Positions 8,336 through 15,310 of a stretch of DNA of 64,000 nucleotides are shown piece after piece; position 1 is the stretch's first letter, and every line of letters begins with the position of its first letter. The notes under the pieces are model-generated. The model did no database searches. It saw nothing but the letters and a program-made list of their open reading frames with translations, and was not told the origin of the DNA. Both the position numbers and the translations under genes were made by a program. Location of the stretch: the NCBI RefSeq assembly GCF_006443095.1, contig NZ_VFWZ01000005.1, positions 372,001 through 436,000 of the forward strand, written 5' to 3'. The stretch comes from Aquimarina algicola. GTDB taxonomy: Bacteria > Bacteroidota > Bacteroidia > Flavobacteriales > Flavobacteriaceae.

Positions 8336-9683
8336 TATTGCTGTATATAGCTTATTTCTAAGTTGTGCAAGTCTCTTTGCTCAGGAAAAACATTTTAAGC
8401 TCAATGAAAAGCTAGATGTTGATGATGAAGTCACTGTAAATTTGAATACAAGTCATACCAACATTGTTTTTGAAACTTGGAATAAGAATACAATACAAGT
8501 AGAAGCATATCTCGAAGGAGACCTGTCAGATGAAAATAGTAAACTGGTTTTAGATAGTTGGCAAGTCAATATATCTGGAGATGATCAGCAAATTACAATT
8601 AATTCGAGAGCTGGTAACTTATGGAAAAAAAGTATATCTGTAAACAAAAATATAGACATACAACAACTTAGAATGTTAAGTCCTATGATAAGTGATATGT
8701 TAGGGCCTATGATGGAAAATATAGCAAAAAATCCAATGCCAAGCGCACTATCAAAGCAACAATCTAATGTAAACTATGGAAAGAATAGTTCCTCTAATGG
8801 AGAAGAAAAGTATGTACAACAATGGGAGAATCAAATTAGAGAAAAATTTGGAAATGGAACTACAGACCAAAAATGGAATAAAGAATTAAATAACAGTCAA
8901 CAAATAAAACCATCGAATACTGCTGAAGTTAATTTGAATACTTGGGCAAGACAGCAATATGGTAAAGAAATGCATGCTTGGGCATCACAATTAATTAGTG
9001 ACTTTCAAAAACAACAAGGTCAGGGAACAGCCGATGTTACAGTATATCAATATACATCTACCAGAACAAATACTGGTAATACCAGTAAAGTCATAAAGGT
9101 AAAAATGCCTAAAAAAGCAAAGCTAAGACTTAATATACGTCATGGGGATGTAAAACTGCCTGATTATGCAAATAATGTAATAGCTTCTTTATCGCATACA
9201 AAACTTTCTGCCAATACTATCGAAGGAAATCAAACCTTTATTAAAGTATCTTATTCACCAGTATTTGTAAAGCAATGGAATAATGGGAGATTGGTGGTGA
9301 ATTATGTGAAAAATTGTAGAATTCAAAATGCAGATAACCTACTGGTTAATGCAGACTCTAGTAATATTTTTGTGCAACAACTCAATAAAAACGGTGCAAT
9401 ATCAGGAAGCTTCGGAATGATAACAATAGCCAATTTAGGAGAGTCATTCTCTACTTTAGATCTGGCAGTTAAGAATAGTGATTTTAAATTAAAATTGCCC
9501 AAAACAGCTCTGAACCTTTCTTATAGTGGAGCTCAAAGTATTATTTCGTTACCGAAAACATTAAAAATAAATACAAGAAAGAATTTTGGAAATGTATTTG
9601 TTAATGGTTTCCAATATACGCGCAGTACAGATAAAATGATAACGATAAATGCCAAGTTTAGTGAAGTTGTACTTGATAATTAA
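8307..9683 (+). CDS. DUF4097-type secreted beta-helix/adhesin-like protein
   Basis: This secreted protein is about 458 residues and is third in the ECF operon. The ATG at 8307 is chosen over an upstream in-frame TTG (8301); ATG 8319 is also possible. The start lies inside the preceding gene. A signal peptide ending at LFAQ is clear. The early segment VTVNLNTSHTNIVFETW resembles the first strands of DUF4097 (putative adhesin) domains. A polar, Gln/Asn-rich linker (about 130-250) carries NxW repeats. The C-terminal half has short beta-strand repeats typical of the family. It is probably an envelope protein whose amount is set by the sigma factor. Confidence 0.78.
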   Translation: MKIIMRYKHNIAVYSLFLSCASLFAQEKHFKLNEKLDVDDEVTVNLNTSHTNIVFETWNKNTIQVEAYLEGDLSDENSKLVLDSWQVNISGDDQQITINSRAGNLWKKSISVNKNIDIQQLRMLSPMISDMLGPMMENIAKNPMPSALSKQQSNVNYGKNSSSNGEEKYVQQWENQIREKFGNGTTDQKWNKELNNSQQIKPSNTAEVNLNTWARQQYGKEMHAWASQLISDFQKQQGQGTADVTVYQYTSTRTNTGNTSKVIKVKMPKKAKLRLNIRHGDVKLPDYANNVIASLSHTKLSANTIEGNQTFIKVSYSPVFVKQWNNGRLVVNYVKNCRIQNADNLLVNADSSNIFVQQLNKNGAISGSFGMITIANLGESFSTLDLAVKNSDFKLKLPKTALNLSYSGAQSIISLPKTLKINTRKNFGNVFVNGFQYTRSTDKMITINAKFSEVVLDN

Positions 9684-9742
9684 TTAAAAATAAAAAGAAA
9701 AAGATAGTTTTTTTCATAGTAATGTAGTGTTAATTATAAGAA

Positions 9743-9780
9743 AGCTCTATTAGTTTACAAAATGCTAATAGGGCTTTTTT
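9743..9780 (+). terminator. Rho-independent terminator of the first ECF operon
   Basis: An 11-bp stem (AGCTCTATTAG 9743-9753 with CTAATAGGGCT 9765-9775, one G-U pair) and an 11-nt loop are followed by a T run. It lies about 60 nt after the DUF4097 gene. Confidence 0.85.
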
Positions 9781-10111
9781 AGTATCATATTATTGTCAAT
9801 TTACAGACAAAATCTAACTAAAAATTTTCAAAATAATTATTCTAAAGTTTAAAAGACATCTTCTTTTGGTCTGATAAACTATGTTGTTTGTCTATGATTT
9901 TCAATGTTTTAAGTTTTTAAATAATTAAAAATCAGTTGTTTAACATTAAATATAGATAAATTTAACATTTTTTGTGTCATTTGTCGAAAATCGGCTTCAT
10001 TTGATCTAAAAGTCTGATTTTTACTTTGTTCGGTATAAATTTAGTAATATCATTGTATGGTAAAACCGTAGGAAGTAAGGAGTAAATTATTACCATAAAA
10101 ACATAATTAAA
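9781..10111. other. AT-rich intergenic region
   Basis: About 330 nt with no open frame of note. It must hold the promoter of the repeat protein at 10112, but I find no TTG/TAnnTTTG pair at correct spacing. TAAATTTA at 10036-10043 is a one-mismatch -7 box. Confidence 0.4.
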
Positions 10112-10756
10112 ATGAAGTCAATCATTTATATTTTCATCTTTTTAATATTTTTAGATATCAATGCTAATGATGCAAACGATCAGCTTAATGTTGAAATGGA
10201 AGGATTGGTTGTTGTAGTACTTGATTTTGAAGAGGGAGACAAAATCAAATTGTTTGAAGTAGAAACAGGAGATCATATTTTATCAAAAACACATGGTGAG
10301 GTTGATTTAAGTCAATTGCCTGTAGGATCTTATTTATTAGAAAATAGTCAAGGACAATCTATTATAATCGATCGATTAGAAGAAGAAATTAATATTGAAG
10401 GTATCTCAGAAGAGTTAGTAAACAACGAATTTATCGTACAACATGATAGTAAAAGAGTATACTTAAATAACGAGATTGATGTTAATCAAGAGTTTGCAAG
10501 TTATTATCAAAACTCTGAAACTAACCTTCTACAAATAGAAAGAAACGGTAATATTGTTACTGTTAGCAATTTTGAAGAAGGAGATAAGATTAAATTATTT
10601 GAAATTAAAAATACAGTTCATATCCTTTCTAAAACATCAAATTATGTAGACCTGAGTCAATTACCAATAGGAGTTTATGTTTTAGAAAATAATAAAGGAG
10701 AGTCAGTAGTTATAGAAAAGTTTGCTGATGATAATGACCTTATTGCTGATATGTAA
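10112..10756 (+). CDS. Secreted protein with two sorting-domain-like repeats
   Basis: This 214-residue protein has a signal peptide (about 1-19). Two segments, about residues 32-91 and 144-204, are close copies. They share EEGDKIKLFE, HILSKT and VDLSQLP(V/I)G(S/V)Y(L/V)LEN, followed by a basic/hydrophobic end. Each copy looks like the beta-sandwich type A sorting domain of the type IX secretion system (xLxxLPxGxYxxxxxxxG). Here the domain is duplicated and there is no catalytic or binding module. A less conserved linker (about 92-143) separates the copies. The gene is monocistronic with a strong terminator. I do not know its function. A small surface or matrix protein, or a decoy for the sorting machinery, are guesses. 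Confidence 0.7.
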   Translation: MKSIIYIFIFLIFLDINANDANDQLNVEMEGLVVVVLDFEEGDKIKLFEVETGDHILSKTHGEVDLSQLPVGSYLLENSQGQSIIIDRLEEEINIEGISEELVNNEFIVQHDSKRVYLNNEIDVNQEFASYYQNSETNLLQIERNGNIVTVSNFEEGDKIKLFEIKNTVHILSKTSNYVDLSQLPIGVYVLENNKGESVVIEKFADDNDLIADM

Positions 10757-10781
10757 GAACCAATAATGTATAGAATATAGT

Positions 10782-10815
10782 AAATTGCCTTTTGAGGATT
10801 CTCAAAAGGCAATTT
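10782..10815. terminator. Bidirectional terminator
   Basis: A perfect 15-bp stem (10782-10796 with 10801-10815) closes a 4-nt loop, with A and T runs on its flanks. It sits between convergent genes, so it can serve both the repeat protein and the DUF6249 gene. Confidence 0.92.
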
Positions 10816-10822
10816 TATTTAA

Positions 10823-11176
10823 TTAAGGATTTTTATCCAGATTTTTTGTCATATAAAAACCTGTAAATAATCCTGCTCCAGCCATTAAAAATATTGTGCC
10901 AGGATAGGCAACTTCTTCATCAACTCCAATAACTCGATCTAATATCCCCGCAAGAAATATTCCGATACCTATACCCATCAATACCAATGAAAGGTTTAAA
11001 ATAAGAACTTTCCATATGGGAGTGACTTTTCTATTCTTATTACTATAAAAAATAGAGGCGTCTGCTCCTTTCTCAATTAGAGCCATTCGTTCTTTATTTC
11101 TTGCTGAAATATATAAATAATAAATGCCAAAGAACATTCCGAATATGGCTGGAATAACAATTACTTCTGATCCCAT
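10823..11176 (-). CDS. DUF6249 membrane protein
   Basis: This 117-residue protein has three predicted membrane helices (about 4-22, 56-78, 91-110). Between the first two is a conserved cytoplasmic segment, ARNKERMALIEKGADASIF, which matches the Bacteroidota DUF6249 family. Its function is unknown. It is divergent from an ECF sigma gene. Its upstream region carries a near-ideal ECF promoter (11218-11245, minus strand) that mirrors the one for the sigma gene, which makes it a likely member of that regulon. The expected leader is about 35 nt. Confidence 0.85.
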   Translation of the reverse strand: MGSEVIVIPAIFGMFFGIYYLYISARNKERMALIEKGADASIFYSNKNRKVTPIWKVLILNLSLVLMGIGIGIFLAGILDRVIGVDEEVAYPGTIFLMAGAGLFTGFYMTKNLDKNP

Positions 11177-11217
11177 TTTTTAATTTTTAATGATTAATAC
11201 TGTTCGTTTTTTAGTTA

Positions 11218-11245
11218 AGACGATGATCTTTTTACTCCGGTTACA
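11218..11245 (-). promoter_or_regulatory. ECF-type promoter facing the DUF6249 gene
   Basis: On the minus strand TGTAACC (11245-11239), 16 nt, then CGTCT (11222-11218). This has the AAC/CGTC form of ECF promoters. Element sequences and spacing are identical to the plus-strand copy at 11266-11293. Confidence 0.75.
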
Positions 11246-11265
11246 AAAAAGAGTAAAAAATAATA

Positions 11266-11293
11266 TGTAACCGAAATAATAAAGATGTCGTCT
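11266..11293 (+). promoter_or_regulatory. ECF-type promoter facing the second sigma gene
   Basis: TGTAACC (11266-11272), 16 nt, then CGTCT (11289-11293). The start codon at 11303 follows only 9 nt later, so the transcript would have a leader of a few bases or none. Self-activation by the downstream sigma factor is the simple reading. Confidence 0.75.
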
Positions 11294-11302
11294 AATTGAT
11301 AA

Positions 11303-11890
11303 ATGGATCATCAAACCGACCAATATTATATTACAAAAACACTTAAAGGTGAAATAAATGCTTTTTCTACTCTTGTAGAACGGTATCAAACGTTTGTATA
11401 TACAATTGCCTATAGAGTTGTTAAGAATAAAGAAATAGCCGAAGAAGTTGCTCAAGATAGCTTTGTGAAAGCTTATGAGTCCCTAAATACATATAGAGAA
11501 GAAGCTAAGTTTTCTACATGGTTATATACTATTGTTTATAGAAAAAGTCTAGATATAATTAAAGCCGGAAAAAAGAAAATGATTTTTGAAAGTCTAGGAG
11601 AAATACAAGAAAATAAAATTTCGTTCATTGATGATGCACTATATCAACTTCAAGTAAAAGAAAGAAAAAAAGTAATCTCAGATAGTATCATGAAGCTTCA
11701 AGAAGATGAAGCAATCATAATTACGTTATATTATTTCGAAGAAAAAAATATAAGAGAAATAGCCGCTATAATTGATTTAACATTAGATAATGTAAAAATA
11801 AAGCTATATAGAAGTAGAAAAAAGTTATATTCAATATTGAAACATTATCTCTCGCCAGAAATTTGTGATAAAAATGGAAGAGCAATATAA
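11303..11890 (+). CDS. ECF-family RNA polymerase sigma factor
   Basis: This 195-residue sigma factor has region 2 at LVERYQTFVYTIAYRVVKNKEIAEEVAQDSFVKAYE (about 24-60) and the conserved FSTWLYTIVYRKSLD helix. Region 4 covers LQEDEAIIITLYYFEEKNIREIAAIIDLTLDNVKIKLYRSRKKL. It is of the common Bacteroidota kind with an N-terminal DQYYITKTLKGEINAF. The ATG at 11303 lies 9 nt after the CGTCT box. The gene overlaps its probable anti-sigma partner by 17 nt, the same overlap as in the first ECF pair. Confidence 0.95.
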   Translation: MDHQTDQYYITKTLKGEINAFSTLVERYQTFVYTIAYRVVKNKEIAEEVAQDSFVKAYESLNTYREEAKFSTWLYTIVYRKSLDIIKAGKKKMIFESLGEIQENKISFIDDALYQLQVKERKKVISDSIMKLQEDEAIIITLYYFEEKNIREIAAIIDLTLDNVKIKLYRSRKKLYSILKHYLSPEICDKNGRAI

Positions 11891-12269
11891 AAACATTAAA
11901 CGCCTTATAAGAGAAACAGGTCTAGAGACACCCTCATATAATTTTACAAATAAGGTAATGAATAAGATCGCCGTATTAGAAACTCATAAACAATCAAAAC
12001 CTACGGCCTTAATATCAAGACAAAAATGGGTAGTTATTATTTTAATTTTTATAGCCTTGTTTTTTGGTGCATTACTAGTACCAAATACAAGTAATAAAAT
12101 TTTTAGTATGATTGACTTTTCATTTTTTAATATAATACGAATCAAAAACGTATTTCCAAAATTGATTTTTTCTCATACAACCATTTACGGAATTTCATTT
12201 TTATGCATTTTATTCTTTGTTCAATTAATTATGTTAAAGAGAAGAATAGATAAAAGATTTTCAGTCTGA
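11874..12269 (+). CDS. Putative anti-sigma factor, two-helix membrane protein
   Basis: The ATG at 11874 gives 131 residues; an in-frame GTG at 11865 is less likely. The N-terminal 50 residues are cytoplasmic and charged. Two hydrophobic helices follow (about 52-70 and 103-121), with a basic C-terminal end. The overlap with the sigma gene and the topology suggest a membrane anti-sigma factor. I see no known anti-sigma domain or zinc motif. The N-terminal segment with ETPSYNFTNKVMNKI resembles the start of other small Bacteroidota proteins encoded after ECF sigma genes. Confidence 0.7.
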   Translation: MEEQYKNIKRLIRETGLETPSYNFTNKVMNKIAVLETHKQSKPTALISRQKWVVIILIFIALFFGALLVPNTSNKIFSMIDFSFFNIIRIKNVFPKLIFSHTTIYGISFLCILFFVQLIMLKRRIDKRFSV

Positions 12270-12351
12270 AAATATGAGATTCAAAAAATATTAGTTAGAT
12301 TTTTTTAGGATATAAGGTTTTTAGAATATAAAATTGTAGTAAAAATATCTA

Positions 12352-13041
12352 ATGAACAATATTCAATTTCCTGAATTTATATCTAGCTTATCTACCGACT
12401 TTGTGCCAATTGTACAAAGTGAATTTTCTAAAGAAGATTACGTTGATATTGACTTATCAGAAAATAACGAAGCACTTAATCATATAGATGTAACTTCATC
12501 TTTAGCATTTGAGCATTATATTACAGCTTATTTGAGCAATAATAAAGCAAAGGTGGCTTATGGTGGATATAATGAAAATAGAGGCATCTATAGAAGAAGC
12601 ACACATTTTAATCAACAAGATCCGGAAACAGAAAGAAATATTCATTTAGGCTTAGATCTTTGGTGTGCAGCTGGTACCTCTGTACATACACCATTAGATG
12701 GAGTAATACATAGTTTTAAAAACAATAATAATTTTGGAGATTATGGACCAACGATAATTTTGACTCATACGTTTAATGAAACTACTTTTTATACTTTATA
12801 TGGACATTTAACATTAGAGTCGATTTCTAAAATCAAAATAGGGCAGGAGGTAAAAGCAGGAGAAAAAATTGCTATACTTGGTGACGCTACTGTAAATGGG
12901 GATTATGCCCCTCATTTACATTTCCAAATTATTAATGATATAGAAGAAAAATTTGGAGATTATCCCGGTGTGTCAAATAAAAGAGATTTAGATTTTTATC
13001 TCAAAAATTGTCCTGATCCAAATCTTTTATTAAAAATATAG
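12352..13041 (+). CDS. M23-family metallopeptidase domain protein lacking a signal peptide
   Basis: This 229-residue protein has a LytM/M23 domain in its C-terminal 150 residues. The zinc ligands are visible: H98-LGL-D102 (HxxxD) and H188-L-H190 (HxH), with YGHL (H152) contributing the catalytic region. M23 enzymes cut peptidoglycan crosslinks or glycine-rich peptides. The first 70 residues are polar with no signal peptide, lipobox or membrane helix, so export is unexplained. The gene lies 82 nt after the second ECF operon and could belong to it. A strong terminator follows. Confidence 0.88.
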   Translation: MNNIQFPEFISSLSTDFVPIVQSEFSKEDYVDIDLSENNEALNHIDVTSSLAFEHYITAYLSNNKAKVAYGGYNENRGIYRRSTHFNQQDPETERNIHLGLDLWCAAGTSVHTPLDGVIHSFKNNNNFGDYGPTIILTHTFNETTFYTLYGHLTLESISKIKIGQEVKAGEKIAILGDATVNGDYAPHLHFQIINDIEEKFGDYPGVSNKRDLDFYLKNCPDPNLLLKI

Positions 13042-13080
13042 TACTAAATACTAGATATCCTATTCTAAAGTATAGCTTAT

Positions 13081-13119
13081 AACTAAAAAAGTGTTGGTTT
13101 TGCCAGCACTTTTTTAGTT
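13081..13119. terminator. Bidirectional terminator
   Basis: A 17-bp stem (13081-13097 with 13103-13119, one G-U pair) has a 5-nt loop and A/T runs inside the stem. It serves the convergent M23 and lipoprotein genes. Confidence 0.9.
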
Positions 13120-13136
13120 ATAATTGTAAGATGAAA

Positions 13137-15023
13137 TCAATTCAAAATAATAGTTTCTACAGGAATATCAAGATTCTTAATAGGTCCTTGATTGTTATTA
13201 ATATCAAGACTTAACAGGCTAATTGAAAAATCTTGACTATCAAAGAGAGTGATTTCCTCTAATGTAATAGTTACCTCTCCATCTGCAGGCATTTGAAATT
13301 TTATTGGAAAAGTAACTAAATCTGCAAATTTTTCTCCATCAATATTTTCAAAAACAGTAACTTGTTCTAACTGAGGTTGATTATAATTCTGGTCTAATAA
13401 TTCTTGACCAGAACTATCAGTAACAGAATATCTCAAGGATATAGATGTACCTTCAATATTAGATTGCGGATTTACATCCAAAAAACCAAATAATTGCATG
13501 GTTACTTCAGAATTTGCCGGGGCAGTATATAAACCTGTATCTTGATTTAATGTAATAGGATCAGAAATAGCACTAAAATCTCTGGTTTCTGAAACAGAAT
13601 TATCAGCTACAGATGTTACGATTACGCTTGCGTTTCCTGGGCTCACAGCTTTGGCAGAACCATTTTTCACTTCTATAATACTAGGATTTGTTGAGGTAAA
13701 TATAAGATCTTGATTTGTTGCATCTATTGGTAATATTTTAGGGTATAAACCCTGTGATTGTCCTACAAATAAAGAGCGTGGATTTTCATAGTAAAAAATA
13801 AATTCTTTGATTGGTATTGGATTTTCTACCACACGTAACATTACAGTGTCTGTTAAATCTGGATTACTGGCAGAAGTTGTTGTAATAGCTACTGTTCCTA
13901 TAGCAATTCCAGTTACATTACCCTCGCTATCGACAGTAGCAATACTAGTATCACTAGAGGTAAATACGAAATCCCGTGTATCATCTAATCTTCTATTAAA
14001 ATCATTGATCTGAATTTTTTGCGTTGCTCCGATTAAAATAGACGATCGCCTTGGTTGTGTAGAAATAAATCGCTCGTTACTCATTCTTCTTTCAGTAACT
14101 GTGATTTCTATTGCTTTGGATATCTGTGGATCATCTACAGATGTTGCTGTTATAGTAACTACTCCTATTCCTTTTGTGTTTAAATAGCCAGATTCATCTA
14201 CAATAGCTATTGATTCATCACTACTTGTCCAGTTAAGATCTACTGCATTTGCATTTACAGGGGAAAATATAGGAATTAATTGCGCCCAATCAGACGCAGG
14301 AAAACTTGCAGAAGTACCTCTATAAAAGGAAAAACCAGTTAATGCCACTTCATCAGAGCTAGGCAATGTAGTAAATTCAAAATCAAGTGCAGTAGATTTT
14401 TGATTAGTACTAATAGCTAAAAGGACTCCTTTGTAAAGAGTTTTAGGTTCTAGGTTTTCAAAGGTAAAAGAAGTGTTTTTAAGATTGCTTTCAATTAAAT
14501 CTCCTTCTAAATAAACATTATAAGAAATTTCAGATCCGTCACTAATAGTAGCTGTATTCCAAGTTAGCGTTCCTTGTGTGCCTGTTATGTTGTTGACACT
14601 AATACCAGATACTTCTGGGGTTGGTGCATTAGGATTTGAGAACTGTTTTGTTTTGAAAGAGAATGATATTGGCGATAATTTGGCTATAGCTTTAGATTTT
14701 GTATTCTTGGGCAGTGCCTTTGGTACGATGCGACCAGAATATTCTGTATCTGCCTCTAATTTTGTTAATGTATAATCTGTATCCTTATTACTGTCTTTGA
14801 TTTTGATGTCTTCTAAATAGATATCATATACGATAGTACTGTTGTCTGATGCAGAAACTGTCTCCCATTTTAAGTTTACTAGATTAAATGAAATGTCATT
14901 GTCTTCTGGTTGAATGATAACAGAATTTTGATCGTCAGCATCTTGAACGCCTGAGTCATCATCATTACAGCCCACAATTAGTAATATAAGTAGTAAAGTA
15001 ATAGATTGAGTGATGTATTTCAT
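13137..15023 (-). CDS. Multidomain surface lipoprotein with FN3 and bacterial Ig-like (Big2) repeats
   Basis: This 628-residue protein has an SPII signal ending LLIVGC (Cys19), then an Asp-rich linker (NDDDSG), typical of exported Bacteroidota lipoproteins. Two fibronectin III-like repeats occupy about 45-220; both carry VYDIYLE / SYNVYLE and LxxxTxYxG. Three Big2-type domains follow (about 225-310, 318-400, 403-485), with the family pattern WTSSDESIAIVD / FTSSDTSIATVD / FTSTNPSIIEVK and a GxVTIT-like strand. The last 140 residues are beta-rich and unassigned. No enzyme domain is visible. It is probably a cell-surface binding or structural lipoprotein. It is monocistronic. Confidence 0.85.
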   Translation of the reverse strand: MKYITQSITLLLILLIVGCNDDDSGVQDADDQNSVIIQPEDNDISFNLVNLKWETVSASDNSTIVYDIYLEDIKIKDSNKDTDYTLTKLEADTEYSGRIVPKALPKNTKSKAIAKLSPISFSFKTKQFSNPNAPTPEVSGISVNNITGTQGTLTWNTATISDGSEISYNVYLEGDLIESNLKNTSFTFENLEPKTLYKGVLLAISTNQKSTALDFEFTTLPSSDEVALTGFSFYRGTSASFPASDWAQLIPIFSPVNANAVDLNWTSSDESIAIVDESGYLNTKGIGVVTITATSVDDPQISKAIEITVTERRMSNERFISTQPRRSSILIGATQKIQINDFNRRLDDTRDFVFTSSDTSIATVDSEGNVTGIAIGTVAITTTSASNPDLTDTVMLRVVENPIPIKEFIFYYENPRSLFVGQSQGLYPKILPIDATNQDLIFTSTNPSIIEVKNGSAKAVSPGNASVIVTSVADNSVSETRDFSAISDPITLNQDTGLYTAPANSEVTMQLFGFLDVNPQSNIEGTSISLRYSVTDSSGQELLDQNYNQPQLEQVTVFENIDGEKFADLVTFPIKFQMPADGEVTITLEEITLFDSQDFSISLLSLDINNNQGPIKNLDIPVETIILN

Positions 15024-15252
15024 ATTGATAAGTTTTATATCCTAAATATTTTTTGAAAATAGATAGATTAAATTATGATCAGCATTATAGTAGTTTATTA
15101 TTGGTTTCTTTAATCATAGAGGACTAATGCTTAAAAAATGAGGGGGTATGTTGAAAATAAGTTTCCTAACATTTATAAATGTTTGTAAAGAACAATTTTA
15201 TATTGATTGTTTATAATTCAAATTTTATTCAAAAATTAAGGTGATTGTAAAT

Positions 15253-15285
15253 AAAAACGCCTGAAGCATTGCTTCAGGCGTTTTT
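15253..15285 (-). terminator. Terminator of secA
   Basis: A perfect 15-bp stem (15253-15267 with 15271-15285) has a 3-nt loop, and T runs fall at the correct end on the minus strand. It lies 26 nt beyond the secA stop. Confidence 0.93.
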
Positions 15286-15310
15286 AAATTTTTTGTATTA
15301 AAATATAGTA

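Noticed and set aside
10112..10756. The two repeats as a sequencing or assembly duplication
   Set aside because: The repeats differ at many positions and are separated by a unique linker, so they are an old internal duplication.
11180..11455. Minus-strand open frame overlapping the start of the second sigma gene
   Set aside because: It runs antisense through the sigma N-terminus and the divergent promoters, and its protein has no sensible signal or domain. It is a shadow of the coding strand.
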